64,000 bases of DNA from Variovorax sp. JS1663 (lineage in GTDB: Bacteria; Pseudomonadota; Gammaproteobacteria; Burkholderiales; Burkholderiaceae_C). Of the stretch, positions 1 through 10,639 are shown piece after piece; positions within the stretch are counted from its first letter, which is position 1; every line of letters begins with the position of its first letter. The stretch spans positions 310,001-374,000 of the forward strand of contig NZ_LYMK01000001.1 of the NCBI RefSeq assembly GCF_002157355.1. Reading direction: 5' to 3'. The notes beneath the pieces were generated by a model. It saw only the letters and a list, made by a program, of their open reading frames with translations. It ran no database searches and had not been told where the DNA came from. A program made the position numbers and the translations under genes.

Positions 1-95
1 GCGTCGGCGACAACGCGCCGATGGCGCTGGTCGAACTGGTGGATCGCCCCGAAGTTGCCGATACCCCTGCCGACGAGCAGGGCGGCGAAGAATAA
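1..95 (+). CDS. rplQ: 50S ribosomal protein L17, C-terminal end (partial)
   Basis: Only the last 30 codons are in the window. The frame reads VGDNAPMALVELVDR and then an acidic tail that ends in QGGEE before TAA. GDNAPMA-ELVDR is the conserved C-terminal strand of L17, a large-subunit protein encoded last in the alpha operon (rpsK-rpsD-rpoA-rplQ). The Asp/Glu-rich extension after VDR is common in Betaproteobacteria. The window therefore opens at the end of a ribosomal protein operon. The start lies outside. Confidence 0.93.
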   Translation, partial: VGDNAPMALVELVDRPEVADTPADEQGGEE

Positions 96-113
96 GCTAT
101 AATATTATTCTGC

Positions 114-190
<77 letters not shown>

Positions 191-220
191 AATTGAGGCG
201 GATTTCCCCCGCCAAATTGC

Positions 221-249
221 AAAACGCCCACCTTTGAGTGGGCGTTTTT
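221..249 (+). terminator. Rho-independent terminator after tRNA-fMet
   Basis: An 11-bp stem (AAAACGCCCAC / GTGGGCGTTTT) with a 6-nt loop is followed by T-rich sequence. It lies 30 nt after the tRNA and probably ends the tRNA transcript. From here to about 500 no convincing gene is seen. Confidence 0.85.
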
Positions 250-501
250 GTTTTTGCCGCTTTTGTCGCAAATTCGACGGCCACTGATGGCTTCGTTGCC
301 TGAAAGTGCGTGAGCGGCGCGCGGCGTAAGCCTAATGCGATTTCTAATAAGAAAGCATTCTTTTTGCTGCTCTATGGCCTCAAACGAGTTGGTGCCGTGA
401 CAAAAGTCATGGATAGAGGCCCCCACCGTGTGTAACATTTGGTCAGCAAAAAAAGCTGGATGACCAAGGAAAGTTCATGCACGGTGGAGACGAAGAATTC
501 C

Positions 502-903
502 ATGACTGAGGCCTCCATTTCGCGCAATTTGATCGAAAACGCGGTGGATGCAGTCCAGCAGGCCGCTGATTCGATTTTCAGCAACCAGCCCGCCGTCCCA
601 TTCCATTCGAATACGGATCTTCTTTCCCTGGACGAGAAAGAGCGAGAAGAGATCCAGCGCGATGAAGAAGAAAATTATCGCGTCCGCCCCACCATATCGG
701 CACTCAGCTTCTGCTTGACTTCGGTCCTGTCCCTGCTGGCGATCGCACACTCCCTCGTCGACCAGCCGGAGGTGCTGTCGCCGGTGGAGCGTGACCAGCT
801 TTGGAAGAAGCTGGCCGCTGAAACCAAAATGGCGGGGCGGGCCGCCTACCGCGCCGCCTTGATCCTGTCCGATCCCGGCGCTGAGCGCAGCAGCCTCCAA
901 TAA
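502..903 (+). CDS. Hypothetical protein with one hydrophobic segment
   Basis: The frame encodes about 133 residues from ATG at 502 (MTEASISRN). A GGAG lies 12 nt upstream. In-frame alternatives are ATG at 460 and TTG at 439. The N-terminal half is charged (DEKEREEIQRDEEENYR). Next comes a hydrophobic stretch (ALSFCLTSVLSLLAIAHSL) that could be one membrane segment or a buried helix, then an amphipathic C-terminus. I do not recognise a family. Strong G/C third-position bias supports real coding. It stands alone between the tRNA-fMet terminator and the convergent ridA-like gene. Confidence 0.55.
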   Translation: MTEASISRNLIENAVDAVQQAADSIFSNQPAVPFHSNTDLLSLDEKEREEIQRDEEENYRVRPTISALSFCLTSVLSLLAIAHSLVDQPEVLSPVERDQLWKKLAAETKMAGRAAYRAALILSDPGAERSSLQ

Positions 904-929
904 GCGCGACGGCGTCCGGGCCCGGTTGC

Positions 930-1325
930 TCAGTCGGGCACGACGGCGGTGACCTCGATCTCCACCTTGGCGCGCGCCTCCACCAGCGCCGCCACCTGCA
1001 CGCAGGTCATGGCGGGAAAGTTGCGCCCCATCGCATCGCGATACACCGGGCCGAGTTCGCCCAGCCGCCGGTTGTATTCGTCACGATCCGTCACGTACCA
1101 GGTCATGCGCACCATGTGCTCCGGACCTGCCCCGCCCTCACGCAGGATGGCGGCAATGTTGCGCAGCGCCTGCCCGGTCTGCTCGATGAAATCGTCGGAA
1201 ACGAATTGCTGCTGTGCATCCCAGCCGACCTGGCCGCCGACGAAGACCATGGTGCCGCGCGCGGCGACGCCGTTCGCATAGCCCTTGGGAGGTGCCCAGC
1301 CGGGCGGTTGCAAGAGTTTGATCAT
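930..1325 (-). CDS. RidA family protein (YjgF/UK114), 2-aminobenzoate cluster
   Basis: 131 residues, the usual size for RidA imine deaminases, trimeric cytosolic proteins that hydrolyse reactive enamines and imines. Family features are the N-terminal GYANGV, the FVGGQVGWD strand, NIAAIL, and the C-terminal PAMTCVQVAALVEARAKVEIEVTA, which carries the conserved Arg before the last strand. ATG overlaps the stop of the CoA ligase (ATGA), so it is the last gene of that operon. RidA-like genes accompany 2-aminobenzoyl-CoA clusters, where an imine intermediate or ammonia release is expected. The specific substrate is an inference. Confidence 0.88.
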   Translation of the reverse strand: MIKLLQPPGWAPPKGYANGVAARGTMVFVGGQVGWDAQQQFVSDDFIEQTGQALRNIAAILREGGAGPEHMVRMTWYVTDRDEYNRRLGELGPVYRDAMGRNFPAMTCVQVAALVEARAKVEIEVTAVVPD

Positions 1326-2938
1326 GATGTGATTTGCCTCAGTTTGAATCGTTGGAGCTTGCCGGTTTCGGTGCGCGGCAGGCCGGCGACGAACTCGATC
1401 TCCCGTGGGTACTTGAAGGGGGCGATGGTGGCCTTGACGTGGTCCTGCAGCGCCTTGACGAGGCTCGCATCTCCGGTATGGCCGGGCTTGAGCACGCAGA
1501 AAGCCTTGACGATCATTCCGCGCTCTGGGTCAGGCTTGCCGATCACGCCGCATTCGGCGACGGCAGGATGTTTGAGCAGCGCGTCCTCGACCTCCGGTCC
1601 GCCTACGTTATAGCCGGCCGTGATGATCATGTCGTCGGCCCGCGACTGGTAGAAGAAGTAGCCGTCCTCGTCCTGCACGAAGGCATCGCCCGGGTAGTTC
1701 CAGCCCTTCTTCACATAATCGGCTTGACGCGGATCGTCGAGGTAGCGGCAGCCGACCGGCCCGATCAGCGCCAGCTTGCCGACGGTGCCGCGCGGCACCT
1801 CGTTGCCATCTTCGTCCACCACCTTCGCGGTGAAACCAGGCACGGCCTTGCCCACGGCGCCGTGCCGCACCTCGTCGCCGGCCGCCGATATGTAGATGTG
1901 GAACACCTCCGTGCCGCCGATGCCGTCGAGCATCTCGATGCCGGTGGCGCTCTTCCACAGTTCGCGCGTGGCATCGGGCAGGGCCTCGCCGGCGCTGACG
2001 CTGATGCGCAGCGTGGGTACGCCCAGGGCCTTCGCGAAAGGCGCCATTTGACGGTAGAACGTGGGCGCGGTGTAGCTGATGGTCGCGCCGACCTCGCGGA
2101 TGGTCTTGACCATGCTTTCCGGTGTGTAGGGACCGTCGTTGAAATACACCGAGGCACCGGCCCACATCGGGAAGATCAGCAGCCCGCCCAGGCCGAAAGT
2201 AAAGGCCAGCGGCGGCGAGCCGATCACGATGTCCTCGCTGCGGGCGCGCAGCACGTGCCGCGGCCAGGTCTGGCACATCGCCAGCACGTCGCGATGCGTG
2301 GTGACGGGTGCCTTCGGCTTGCCGGTGGTGCCGGAGGTGAAGGCCAGCAGTGCGATGTCGTCGGCAGCGGTCGGACAGGCCTTGAAGACGCCGCTCTTGG
2401 CGGCGGCGCGCGCTTCCAGCGAATCGGCCTGCTGCGGCTGATGGAAGGCGATCACCGTCTTCAGAACCGGATGCGCCTGCTGTGCCGTATGCAGCTCCTC
2501 GAGCAGCCTGCCGTCGCACAGCGCCACCGTGGGCTGAGCCTTCTCGATGATGTCGCCCAGCTCCTTGGCGCGCAGCAGTGGCATGGTGGCCACCGCGATC
2601 AGGCCCGCCTTCACCACGGCCAGCCAGCCCAGCGCCATCCCGATCGAATTGCCGCCACGCAGCAGCACGCGATTGCCGGGCACCAGGCGCAGGTCCTCCA
2701 CCAGCACCTGCGCGATGCGGTTCACCTCTGCCGCGGCCTCGGCGTAGCTCAGCGTGCGCTGCGGCGAGCGCAGCATCGGGCGATTCGCCCAGGGCTTGGA
2801 GGCCGCCTTGTCCAGCAGCTCTTCCACCAGGTTCAGCTGATCTGGCAGCTGCAGCTCCGGCAGGTCGTAGCGGAACATCGGCAACTGCTCTGCCGGCGGC
2901 AGGCGGTCATGAACGAAGCGATCGATCTGTGCGCTCAT
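1322..2938 (-). CDS. 2-aminobenzoate-CoA ligase (AMP-forming)
   Basis: 538 residues from ATG at 2938 (MSAQIDRF), which overlaps the stop of the dehydrogenase gene. ANL superfamily: phosphate loop [11 protein letters not shown] near residue 200, A5 motif [11 protein letters not shown]7/A8 [22 protein letters not shown], and the catalytic Lys in TETGKLQR near the C-terminus. It activates an aromatic acid to its CoA thioester with ATP. Its place beside the bifunctional 2-aminobenzoyl-CoA monooxygenase/reductase indicates anthranilate as substrate. Benzoate or salicylate remain possible, because specificity cannot be read by eye. Confidence 0.88.
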   Translation of the reverse strand: MSAQIDRFVHDRLPPAEQLPMFRYDLPELQLPDQLNLVEELLDKAASKPWANRPMLRSPQRTLSYAEAAAEVNRIAQVLVEDLRLVPGNRVLLRGGNSIGMALGWLAVVKAGLIAVATMPLLRAKELGDIIEKAQPTVALCDGRLLEELHTAQQAHPVLKTVIAFHQPQQADSLEARAAAKSGVFKACPTAADDIALLAFTSGTTGKPKAPVTTHRDVLAMCQTWPRHVLRARSEDIVIGSPPLAFTFGLGGLLIFPMWAGASVYFNDGPYTPESMVKTIREVGATISYTAPTFYRQMAPFAKALGVPTLRISVSAGEALPDATRELWKSATGIEMLDGIGGTEVFHIYISAAGDEVRHGAVGKAVPGFTAKVVDEDGNEVPRGTVGKLALIGPVGCRYLDDPRQADYVKKGWNYPGDAFVQDEDGYFFYQSRADDMIITAGYNVGGPEVEDALLKHPAVAECGVIGKPDPERGMIVKAFCVLKPGHTGDASLVKALQDHVKATIAPFKYPREIEFVAGLPRTETGKLQRFKLRQITS

Positions 2939-4131
2939 GCCAGGCTCCGCAGGACGGACTTGCCGATGATCAATTGCTGCACTTCCGTCGCGCCCTCGTA
3001 GATGCGCAGCGAGCGGATGTCGCGATAGAGGCTCTCGACCTTGGTGCCCACCTTCACGCCCAGGCCGCCATGCATCTGCAGCGCCATGTCGATCACGCGG
3101 CTGGCATTCTCGGTGGCGCACATCTTGGCCATCGCCGCCGCGGCGGTGATGTCGCCTGCTGGCGGCGCGTCGCGGCGCTCGCTGTCGTCGCGCATCCAGG
3201 CGGCGCGGTAGGTCAGCAGCGCTGCACTGTCGATCAGCGCGGCCATCTCGCCGAGCTTGGCCTGCGTGAGCTGGAAGTCGGCGAGCGTCTGGCCAAACAT
3301 GCGGCGCGTGCTCGCGTGGCGCACCGCCTCGGTGAGCGCGCGCCGGGCCATGCCGAGCGCCGCGCCGGCGACCGAGGCGCGGAAGATGTCGAGCGTGCGC
3401 ATCGCGAGCTTGAAGCCGCCATTCAGCTCGCCCAGCTGCGCTTCGCGCGGCACAGTGCAGCCTTCGAAGCTCAGCGTCGCCAGCGGATGCGGTGCCATCA
3501 CCTCGATATGGGCCGATGTGTCCAGGCCCTGTGCATTCGCATCCACCACGAAGGCCGTGATGCCGCGCGAACCCGCCGCCGGCTCGGTCTTGGCGAACAC
3601 GCAATAGAAATCGGCAATGCCGCCATTGCTGATCCAGGTCTTCTGGCCATCCAGGCGCCAGCCCTGCGGTGTGGCGACGGCCTGCATCGCCATCGCACCC
3701 ACGTCCGATCCGGCCTCCGGCTCGGAGAGCGCGAAAGCGGCGATCTTGTCGCCTTGCGCAACCGCGCGGAGGTAGTCGCGCTGCTGCGCGGCGCTGCCAG
3801 CCAGCGTGATCGCACCGCTGCCCAGCCCCTGCATCGCAAAGGCGAAGTCAGCCAGCGGCGAATGGAAGGCCAGCGTCTCGCGCAACAGCACCAGGGCGCG
3901 CGAATCCAGGCGTTCCAGCGCGCCGCCCGACGCGGCCGGCACGCAATAACGCAGCCATCCGCCCTGGCCGAGCCGCTTCACCCAGTCGCGGCAGGCGGCG
4001 CGGTCGTCACGCTCGTCCACCGACTGGGTGGCGGCCCAGGGCAGCAGCTCGCGCGCCAGCGTGCGGTGCACGTCGTCGAAGAAGGGCAGCGCCAGATGCG
4101 CTGTCGAGGGGGGCGTTGCGGAAGCTGCCAT
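2935..4131 (-). CDS. Acyl-CoA dehydrogenase of the aromatic CoA cluster
   Basis: 398 residues from ATG at 4131 (MAASATPP), preceded by GGAG at 9 nt; an earlier in-frame GTG would overlap the hydratase gene more. It contains the FAD site [16 protein letters not shown] and KTWISNGG, and the C-terminal bundle [19 protein letters not shown] with the catalytic base Glu in IYEGATEVQ. It would oxidise an alicyclic or ring-opened CoA ester formed after the monooxygenase/reductase. The stop overlaps the ligase start by ATGA, which shows translational coupling. Confidence 0.9.
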   Translation of the reverse strand: MAASATPPSTAHLALPFFDDVHRTLARELLPWAATQSVDERDDRAACRDWVKRLGQGGWLRYCVPAASGGALERLDSRALVLLRETLAFHSPLADFAFAMQGLGSGAITLAGSAAQQRDYLRAVAQGDKIAAFALSEPEAGSDVGAMAMQAVATPQGWRLDGQKTWISNGGIADFYCVFAKTEPAAGSRGITAFVVDANAQGLDTSAHIEVMAPHPLATLSFEGCTVPREAQLGELNGGFKLAMRTLDIFRASVAGAALGMARRALTEAVRHASTRRMFGQTLADFQLTQAKLGEMAALIDSAALLTYRAAWMRDDSERRDAPPAGDITAAAAMAKMCATENASRVIDMALQMHGGLGVKVGTKVESLYRDIRSLRIYEGATEVQQLIIGKSVLRSLA

Positions 4132-4135
4132 TGCT

Positions 4136-4990
4136 TCAATCTCCACCGAACACCGGCTTGCGCTTGGCCGCGAAGGCCTCGAAAGCGCGCTTGAAGTCCT
4201 CGGTCTGCATGCAGATCGCCTGGGCCTGGGCTTCCGCCTCGATGGCCTGGTCGATGGTCATCGCCCATTCCTGCGACAGCATGGTCTTGGTCATCCCGTG
4301 CGCGAAGCTTGGGCCCTCGGCCAGCTTGCGCGCCATGGTGGTGGCGGCCGGCAGCAGCGCGTCGCTGTCGTGCAGCGAGTTGAAGAAGCCCCAGGCATGC
4401 CCTTCCTGCGCCGTCATGGCGCGGCCTGTGAAGAGCAGCTCCGATGCACGGCCCTGGCCGATCACGCGGGGCAGCAGCGCGCAGGCGCCCATGTCGGCGC
4501 CGGCCAGCCCGACGCGCGTGAACAGGAAGGCGGTGTTCGTCGCCGGCGTGCCGTAGCGCAGGTCGCAGGCCAGCGCGATCATCGCGCCGGCACCCGCGCA
4601 GACGCCGTCGATCGCGCCCACGATCGGCTGCGGGCAATGGCGCATGGCCTTCACCAGGTCGCCAGTCATGCGGGTGAACTCCAGCAGCTCCGGCATGCGC
4701 ATCTTCGTCAGCGGACCGATGATCTCGTGCACGTCCCCGCCCGAGCAGAAGTTGTCGCCTGCGCCAGTGACCACGATCGCCTTGACGTCATTCGCGAAGT
4801 ACAGCGCGCGGAACAGGTCGCGCAACTCGCCGTACGAATCGAAGGTCAGCGGGTTCTTGCGCTCCGGCCGGTTGAGGGTGATGGTGCCGACGCCGGCCTC
4901 GAAGGCCCAGCTGAAGTGCTCGGCCTGGTAGCCGGCCTTCGGCTCGAACTGCGCATGCATGGGATTGCCTGCGCCGATGTAGTGCTTCAT
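4136..4990 (-). CDS. Enoyl-CoA hydratase/isomerase family protein
   Basis: 284 residues, crotonase fold. The two oxyanion-hole loops are visible ([11 protein letters not shown] and [15 protein letters not shown]), followed by [19 protein letters not shown]. In place of the usual hydratase Glu-containing PE motif the sequence is [13 protein letters not shown], as in the aromatic-ring subgroup, so ring hydrolysis or hydration of an unusual CoA ester is likely. The stop is 4 nt before the dehydrogenase ATG and the start overlaps the MarR stop. Role in ring opening after reduction is inferred from the cluster. Confidence 0.88.
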   Translation of the reverse strand: MKHYIGAGNPMHAQFEPKAGYQAEHFSWAFEAGVGTITLNRPERKNPLTFDSYGELRDLFRALYFANDVKAIVVTGAGDNFCSGGDVHEIIGPLTKMRMPELLEFTRMTGDLVKAMRHCPQPIVGAIDGVCAGAGAMIALACDLRYGTPATNTAFLFTRVGLAGADMGACALLPRVIGQGRASELLFTGRAMTAQEGHAWGFFNSLHDSDALLPAATTMARKLAEGPSFAHGMTKTMLSQEWAMTIDQAIEAEAQAQAICMQTEDFKRAFEAFAAKRKPVFGGD

Positions 4991-5463
4991 ACGGTCTCCG
5001 CCAGTTGCTGATGGGAATGCTGCTTGACCTTGCCGAGCAGCTTGTGCAGTTGCGCGATCTCCTTGGCGTTGAGCCCGGCGAAGGCGTCGACGATCCAGGC
5101 TTCGTGCTGCTGTGCCATGTCGTTGAAGAGCCGGCGCCCGCGCGGCGTGAGGCGCACGCGCCAGGCGCGGCGGTCGCCCTCGACGTCGACGCGCTCCACC
5201 AGCCCTTCGGCCACCAGCTGGTCGGTGATGCCGGTGACGTTGCCGCCCGTCACCATCATGCGGCGGGACAGCTCGTTCATCTTCATTCCGTCGGGCTCGC
5301 GCTCCAGCTGCGACATCAGGTCGAAGCGGGGCAGGGTGGTGTTGAACTGCTCGCGCAGCCCGTTGCGCACCTGCTTCTCGATCAGCTGCGTGCAGGTCAG
5401 CAGGCGCAGCCAGAGGCGCAGCTCGTCGGGGTGCTCGCTGTGGGCCCGGGCTTCGAGATCCAT
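4987..5463 (-). CDS. MarR family regulator of the 2-aminobenzoate operon
   Basis: 158 residues from ATG at 5463. The winged helix covers about residues 45-125, with the recognition region [30 protein letters not shown] and wing [13 protein letters not shown]. The flanking helices are the dimer interface. It is co-transcribed with the catabolic genes (ATGA overlap with the hydratase), typical of aromatic-CoA-responsive repressors such as BadR/HcaR relatives. The perfect palindrome at 7839-7852, just before the first gene, is the obvious operator. A CoA thioester as ligand is an inference. Confidence 0.88.
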   Translation of the reverse strand: MDLEARAHSEHPDELRLWLRLLTCTQLIEKQVRNGLREQFNTTLPRFDLMSQLEREPDGMKMNELSRRMMVTGGNVTGITDQLVAEGLVERVDVEGDRRAWRVRLTPRGRRLFNDMAQQHEAWIVDAFAGLNAKEIAQLHKLLGKVKQHSHQQLAETV

Positions 5464-5464
5464 G

Positions 5465-7828
5465 CTATTGCTCCTCGTCGGGATCGCGCCGCGCGCCAGC
5501 GGCGGCCATGGCGGCGGCCAGCTGCTGCTGTTTGGCGATCTCCCGGTACATCTGGTCGCGCCCGCTGAGGTACTGCTTCGGCCACTCGACGTCGCGGCTC
5601 TGCAGCTTGGCTGTCTCGTGCAGCGTCCAGGCCGGGTCGGCGAGGTGAGGACGCGCGATGGCGCAGAGGTCGGCGCGGCCGGCGGCAATGATGCTGTTGG
5701 CCTGGTCGGCCTCGGTGATGGCGCCCACCGCGATGGTCGAGATGCCCACCTCGTTGCGGATGCGGTCGGCAAAGGGCGTCTGGTACATGCGCCCGTACAC
5801 CGGCTTCGCGGCGCGCGTGGTCTGGCCCGAGGAGACGTCGATGAAATCGCAGCCCGCCTCCTTGAAGAAGCGCGCGATCTCGACCGCGTCGTCACCCGTG
5901 TTGCCGCCCGGCGCCCAGTCGTGCGCCGAGATACGGACGCTCATCGGCCGTTCCGCGGGCCAGGCCGCGCGCATGGCGCGGAACACCTCCAGCGGATAGC
6001 GGCAGCGGTTCTCGAGGCTGCCGCCGTACTCGTCGGTGCGCTGGTTGGTGAGCGGGCTGAGGAAGGAGGCCAGCAGATAGCCGTGCGCGCAGTGCAGCTC
6101 GAGCCAGTCGAAGCCGATCTCCGCCGCACGGCGGGTGGAGGCCAAGAACTGGTCGCGGAGCAGGTCCATCTGCGTGCGCGTCATCGCAGCCGGCACCTGG
6201 TTCTGCTCGCCGTAGGCGAGGGGGCTGGCGGCCAGCAGCGGCCAGTTGCCCTGGGGCAGCGGTTCATCCGTCTCTTCCCAGCCCAGTTGGGTCGAGCCCT
6301 TGGGTCCGCTGTGGCCCAGCTGCATCCCGATCCTGGCGCTGGAGTTGGCGTGCACGAAGTCGACGATGCGCTGGAAGGCTGCCTGCTGCTGGTCGTTGTA
6401 GAGACCGGTGCAGCCCGGGGTGATGCGGCCCTCGGGCGTGGGGCTGGTCATCTCGACGAACACGATCGCTGCGCCGCCGAGCGCACGTGCGCCGAGGTGC
6501 ACCAGCAGGAAGTCCTGCGGCACGCCGTCGACCGCGCTGTAGGTCGCCATCGGGGAGACCATGATGCGGTTCTTCAGTGTGAGCCCGCGCACCTGGAGCG
6601 GCATCAGCATCGGGGGCACCGCCTTGCCGCCCGACAGCCACTGCTCGTAGCCGCCCAGCCATTGCGTGTCGCGCAGCCGCAGGTTCTCGTGGCTGATGCG
6701 CTGCGAGCGGGTGAGCAGCGAATAGGCGAACTGCTCGATCTCCATGCCGGTGTAGCGCTTCACATTCTCGAACCACTCGGTCGAGTTGCGCGCCGCGTTC
6801 TGGATCTTGAGCACCTCCACGCTGCGGCGGGCCTCGTAGGCCTCGAGCACCGTGTCCACGTCGCCGCCCTGCGCGAACTCATTGCACAGGTCGATCGCAT
6901 CCTCCAGCGCGAGCTTGGTGCCCGAGCCGATGGAGAAGTGCGCGGTGTGCGCCGCGTCGCCCATCAACACCACCGGCACGCTGCGGCCCTTGACGTCGAC
7001 TCGGTGCGTCCAGTGCTTGCAGACCACGCGCGGGAAGCGGATCCAGTTGGCTGAGCCGCGCAGGTGCGTTGCATTGCTGATCAACTGATGGCCGCCCAGG
7101 TACTTGGCGAACATCTTCTCGCAGAAGGCGATGGCCTCGGGCTGCTCCATCTGGTCCAGGCCGTGGGCCTTCCAGACTTCCTCGGGCGTCTCGACGATGA
7201 AGGTCGAGGTGTCGTTGTCGAACTGGTAGGCATGCGCCTGGAACCAGCCGTGCTCGGTCTGTTCGAAAGCGAAGGTGAAGGCGTCGAAAGTCTGGTGCGT
7301 GCCGAGCCAGACGAAGCGGCATTGGCGCAGATCGACGTCCGGCTCGAAGACGTCCGCATAGCGCTGGCGGATGCGGCTGTTGAGCCCGTCGCTGGCGATC
7401 ACCAGGTCGGCGTCGTACTGCGCGGCCAGGGCCTGATCGTCCGTCACATCGGTCTCGAACACCAGCTTCACGCCCAGGGCCAGGCAGCGCTCCTGCAGGA
7501 TGTTGAGCAACCGCTTGCGCCCGATGCCGCAGAAGCCGTGGCCGCCCGAGCGGACCTGGCCGCCCTTGAAGAAGACCTGGATGTCGTCCCAGTGGTGGAA
7601 CTCGTTGCCGATCAGCGCCGCCGTCTCGGGGTCGGCCGCGCGCAGGTTGTCGAGCGTCTGGTCGCTCAGCACCACGCCCCACCCGAAGGTGTCGAAGGGG
7701 CGGTTGCGTTCGACCACGGTGACCTCCAGCGACGGCTGCCTGGCTTTCATCAGGAGCGCAAAGTAGAGGCCGGCCGGGCCGCCGCCGATGCACAGGATAC
7801 GCCGAAGGTCTGTGGTGAAGCTGTTCAT
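5465..7828 (-). CDS. Bifunctional 2-aminobenzoyl-CoA monooxygenase/reductase (salicylyl-CoA 5-hydroxylase family)
   Basis: 787 residues with two flavin domains. Residues 1-390 are a class A FAD hydroxylase: [13 protein letters not shown] near residue 15, [11 protein letters not shown] in the middle, and [25 protein letters not shown]. From about residue 410 an Old Yellow Enzyme-like FMN domain begins ([56 protein letters not shown] end). This fusion is the hallmark of the enzyme that hydroxylates and then reduces the ring of 2-aminobenzoyl-CoA. First gene of the operon, with the palindrome 11 nt upstream of its ATG. Confidence 0.92.
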   Translation of the reverse strand: MNSFTTDLRRILCIGGGPAGLYFALLMKARQPSLEVTVVERNRPFDTFGWGVVLSDQTLDNLRAADPETAALIGNEFHHWDDIQVFFKGGQVRSGGHGFCGIGRKRLLNILQERCLALGVKLVFETDVTDDQALAAQYDADLVIASDGLNSRIRQRYADVFEPDVDLRQCRFVWLGTHQTFDAFTFAFEQTEHGWFQAHAYQFDNDTSTFIVETPEEVWKAHGLDQMEQPEAIAFCEKMFAKYLGGHQLISNATHLRGSANWIRFPRVVCKHWTHRVDVKGRSVPVVLMGDAAHTAHFSIGSGTKLALEDAIDLCNEFAQGGDVDTVLEAYEARRSVEVLKIQNAARNSTEWFENVKRYTGMEIEQFAYSLLTRSQRISHENLRLRDTQWLGGYEQWLSGGKAVPPMLMPLQVRGLTLKNRIMVSPMATYSAVDGVPQDFLLVHLGARALGGAAIVFVEMTSPTPEGRITPGCTGLYNDQQQAAFQRIVDFVHANSSARIGMQLGHSGPKGSTQLGWEETDEPLPQGNWPLLAASPLAYGEQNQVPAAMTRTQMDLLRDQFLASTRRAAEIGFDWLELHCAHGYLLASFLSPLTNQRTDEYGGSLENRCRYPLEVFRAMRAAWPAERPMSVRISAHDWAPGGNTGDDAVEIARFFKEAGCDFIDVSSGQTTRAAKPVYGRMYQTPFADRIRNEVGISTIAVGAITEADQANSIIAAGRADLCAIARPHLADPAWTLHETAKLQSRDVEWPKQYLSGRDQMYREIAKQQQLAAAMAAAGARRDPDEEQ

Positions 7829-7838
7829 GGATCAATAG

Positions 7839-7852
7839 TTTAGGTCTAAACA
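7839..7852. promoter_or_regulatory. Perfect palindrome, likely MarR operator
   Basis: GTTTAG-GT-CTAAAC, a perfect 6+2+6 inverted repeat, lies 11 nt upstream of the first codon of the monooxygenase operon and 76 nt before the divergent methyltransferase gene. Size, symmetry and place fit a MarR-type operator for the regulator encoded at 4987-5463. Confidence 0.7.
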
Positions 7853-7927
7853 ATCTGATGTCAACACCGATCAGGGTATTTCTGGGGTCGGTTGACGACC
7901 TTGCGGGTTGCTGGCAAGAATTGCTCC

Positions 7928-9190
7928 ATGCCAAGCCTGTTGCCGAAGATCGAGTCGCAGCTGTCATCGCTGCAAGTCCCCGTCACTCTTCAGCTGCCCG
8001 ACGGCCGCCAGTTCGGCAGGCCAGGCTCCCGCGTCACCCTGGCCTTCACGGAGTGGTCGGCGCTGGCCAAGCTGGGCGCGCGCCAGCTCGGCGCCATCGG
8101 CGAGGCCTACGTCGAGGGCAAGGTGCAGATCCAGGGCGCCATGCGCGACCTGATCGACGTGACGGTGGGCCTGCTGCCGCACAATCCCGCCGAGACCACC
8201 GGTAGCTGGTGGGCTCGCCTGCAGCGGCGCGCCAAGTCGCGCGGCTCGCACTCGCTGAACAGGGATGCGGCACAGATCGAGTTCCACTACGACGTCTCCG
8301 ACGACTTCTATGCGCTGTGGCTGGACCCGCGCCGCGTCTATTCATGCGCCTATTTCCGTGACGAGGGCATGACGCTGGCGCAAGCGCAAGAGGCCAAGCT
8401 CGACCACATCTGCCGCAAGCTCATGCTGCAGCCCGGCGAGCGCTACCTGGACATTGGCTCCGGCTGGGGCGCCCTGCTGCTGTGGGCCGCCGAGCACTAC
8501 GGCGTGGACGCCACCGGCATCACGCTGTCGAAGAACCAGCATGCCTACGTCACCCGCCTGATCGAGGAAAAGGGCCTGCAGGGCCGCGTGCGCGTCGAGC
8601 TGCGCGACTACCGAAAGCTCGACGAGGCCCAGCCCTTCGACAAGATCTCCTCGGTCGGCATGTTCGAGCATGTGGGCAGCGCGAACATGGGGGCCTACTT
8701 CCGAAAGCTCCATGCGCTGCTCAAGCCCGGCGGCCTGGTCTTGAACCACGGCATCACCTCGGGCCAGCTCGACTACGCGCAGCTCGGCGCCGGCCTGGGC
8801 GACTTCATCGAGAAATACATCTTCCCGGGCGGCGAGCTGCTGCACGTCACCCGGATCCTGCGGGAGACCGCGGCCGCCGGCCTCGAGATGGTCGACACCG
8901 AGAACCTGCGCCCGCACTACGCGCGCACGCTCTGGAACTGGTCCGATTCGCTGGAGGCGCGCTTCGATGAGGCGCGCGAGGTGCTGGTGCGCAGCAGCGG
9001 CAAGGAGAGGGCCGAGCGCGTGCTGCGTGCCTACCGCCTCTACCTCGCGGGATCGGCCATGAGCTTCGAGCAGGGCTGGATCGCGCTGCACCAGATGCTC
9101 GCCGCCCGGCTCGACGGAAAGGTCAAGGCCGGGCCGCTGCACGGTGCGCAATCGGTGTACCCTTTTGTCCGCGACTACATCTACAAGTAA
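7928..9190 (+). CDS. Cyclopropane-fatty-acyl-phospholipid synthase family methyltransferase
   Basis: 420 residues from ATG at 7928 (MPSLLPKIE). The N-terminal 130 residues form the lipid-binding helper domain of CFA synthases. The SAM domain begins at FHYDVSDDFYALWLD, with the glycine-rich loop YLDIGSGWGALLL near residue 175, ITLSKNQ, and the catalytic-site block SSVGMFEHVG. It ends EQGWIALHQML, as usual. It would methylenate cis double bonds of membrane lipids or act on a related lipid. It is divergent from the 2-aminobenzoate operon and followed at 12 nt by the DUF1840 gene, so these two are probably co-transcribed. Confidence 0.88.
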   Translation: MPSLLPKIESQLSSLQVPVTLQLPDGRQFGRPGSRVTLAFTEWSALAKLGARQLGAIGEAYVEGKVQIQGAMRDLIDVTVGLLPHNPAETTGSWWARLQRRAKSRGSHSLNRDAAQIEFHYDVSDDFYALWLDPRRVYSCAYFRDEGMTLAQAQEAKLDHICRKLMLQPGERYLDIGSGWGALLLWAAEHYGVDATGITLSKNQHAYVTRLIEEKGLQGRVRVELRDYRKLDEAQPFDKISSVGMFEHVGSANMGAYFRKLHALLKPGGLVLNHGITSGQLDYAQLGAGLGDFIEKYIFPGGELLHVTRILRETAAAGLEMVDTENLRPHYARTLWNWSDSLEARFDEAREVLVRSSGKERAERVLRAYRLYLAGSAMSFEQGWIALHQMLAARLDGKVKAGPLHGAQSVYPFVRDYIYK

Positions 9191-9202
9191 AGCGAGGCAC
9201 CC

Positions 9203-9526
9203 ATGCTCTATGAATTCAAGTCACGCGCCGCACCACCCTTCAAGATGCTCGAGACGCACGCGAGGCAGCTGTTCGACGTCATCGGCAAGGCGCCGGCCAA
9301 GCAAGGCGTGATCACCATCGACCAGATGCCCGCCGCGATCGCCGCGCTGGAGGCCGCCATCGCCCGCGAGGGGCGCAACACCCACAACCACGACGACTAT
9401 GCCGTCGAGGGCCATGACGAGGATGCCGAGAAGCAGCACGTCGGCCTGCACCAGCGCGCCGTGCCGCTGCTGCATATGCTCAAAGAGTCCCTCAGCGACG
9501 GCAAGGACGTGACCTGGGGGACCTAG
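9203..9526 (+). CDS. DUF1840 domain-containing protein
   Basis: 107 residues beginning MLYEFKSRAAPPFKMLETHARQL, the signature of DUF1840, a small betaproteobacterial cytosolic family without known function. The histidine- and acid-rich middle (NTHNHDDYAVEGHDEDAEKQHVGL) may bind metal, but that is only suggested by composition. A GCGAGGC ribosome site precedes the ATG, and the gene follows the methyltransferase closely. Confidence 0.85.
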   Translation: MLYEFKSRAAPPFKMLETHARQLFDVIGKAPAKQGVITIDQMPAAIAALEAAIAREGRNTHNHDDYAVEGHDEDAEKQHVGLHQRAVPLLHMLKESLSDGKDVTWGT

Positions 9527-9549
9527 TCACCCCAGATCGGCCAGGGCGC

Positions 9550-10563
9550 TCAGTCCACCTTCGCGCCCGAGGCCTTCACCACCTTCGCCCACTTGGCGTG
9601 CTCGCTGTCGATCAGCTTGGCGAACTCGGCCGGCGTGTTGCCGCTCGGGATCGCGCCCTGGGCCATCATCTTTTCCTTGATCGCCGCGGTGCCGAGGGAC
9701 TTGGCCACTTCCTGCTGGATGCGGTTCACGATCTCGGGCGACGTGCCGGCCGGTGCCAGCAGGCCGAACCATGAGCTGGCCTCGTAGCCCTTGAGCGCGG
9801 GGCCGCCGGCTTCTTCCACCGTGGGCACGTCGGGCAGGGCGGGCGAACGCTGCGCGCTGGTCACGGCCAGCGCCTTGAGCTTGCCGGCCTTGATCTGCTG
9901 CATCGAGGACGGCAGGTTGTCGAACATCACGTCCGCGTTGCCGCCCACCAGGTCCAGCAGCGCCGGGCCCGAGCCGCGGTAGGGGATGTGGGTCATGAAG
10001 CTGCCGGTCATGGTCTTGAACAGCTCGCCGGCCAGGTGGATCGAGGTCCCGCTGCCGCTCGAAGCCATGTTCAGCTTGCCCGGGTTGGCCTTGGCGTACT
10101 TCACGAAGTCCGCCACGTTGTTGATGTTGAGCGCCTTCGCCTTGTCGACGTTCATCTCCATCACGTTCGGCACTGCGGCCACCAGCGTGATCGGCGCGAA
10201 GTCCTTGATCGGGTCGAAGGGCAGCTTGGGGTAGAGCGCACGGTTGATGCCGTGCGTGCCCACCGTGCCCATCAGCAGCGTGTACCCGTCATTGGGCGAC
10301 TTGGCGACGATCTCCGCGCCCACGTTGCCGCCGGCACCGGCGCGGTTGTCGACGATGAACTGCTGGCCCAGGGCCTTGGAGAGTTCCGGCGCCACCGCGC
10401 GCGCCAGGATGTCCGTGGTGCCGCCGGGCGCGAAAGGCACGACGATGCGTACCGGCTTGTTGGGCCAGGCGCCCTGTGCGAACGCCGGGCCCGCGGCCAG
10501 CAGCGTGCCGGCTGCCGCCAGGGCGAGCGCCGTGCGGCGCGAGGCGAAGGGGAAAGGTCTCAT
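9550..10563 (-). CDS. Bug-family tripartite tricarboxylate transporter substrate-binding protein
   Basis: 337 residues. A Sec signal peptide with [22 protein letters not shown] precedes the mature start. Family motifs follow: [75 protein letters not shown]. Bug proteins are periplasmic receptors for carboxylates, very numerous in Comamonadaceae and Alcaligenaceae, and often lack adjacent TctAB membrane genes, as here. The ligand cannot be told. It is divergent to nothing and downstream of the LysR gene on the same strand, so it may be in one unit with it. Confidence 0.92.
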   Translation of the reverse strand: MRPFPFASRRTALALAAAGTLLAAGPAFAQGAWPNKPVRIVVPFAPGGTTDILARAVAPELSKALGQQFIVDNRAGAGGNVGAEIVAKSPNDGYTLLMGTVGTHGINRALYPKLPFDPIKDFAPITLVAAVPNVMEMNVDKAKALNINNVADFVKYAKANPGKLNMASSGSGTSIHLAGELFKTMTGSFMTHIPYRGSGPALLDLVGGNADVMFDNLPSSMQQIKAGKLKALAVTSAQRSPALPDVPTVEEAGGPALKGYEASSWFGLLAPAGTSPEIVNRIQQEVAKSLGTAAIKEKMMAQGAIPSGNTPAEFAKLIDSEHAKWAKVVKASGAKVD

Positions 10564-10639
10564 GCTGGATTCCTGTTGATGCGTGCCGCCGTGTTGTACA
10601 GGGCGCGGACGGCATCCGCCGCAGGGAATAACCCCGTGT

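Noticed and set aside
5024..7054. Long plus-strand open frame of 676 codons opposite the monooxygenase gene
   Set aside because: High-GC antisense shadow: His/Arg/Ala-rich, no domain, and the opposite strand encodes a well conserved enzyme.
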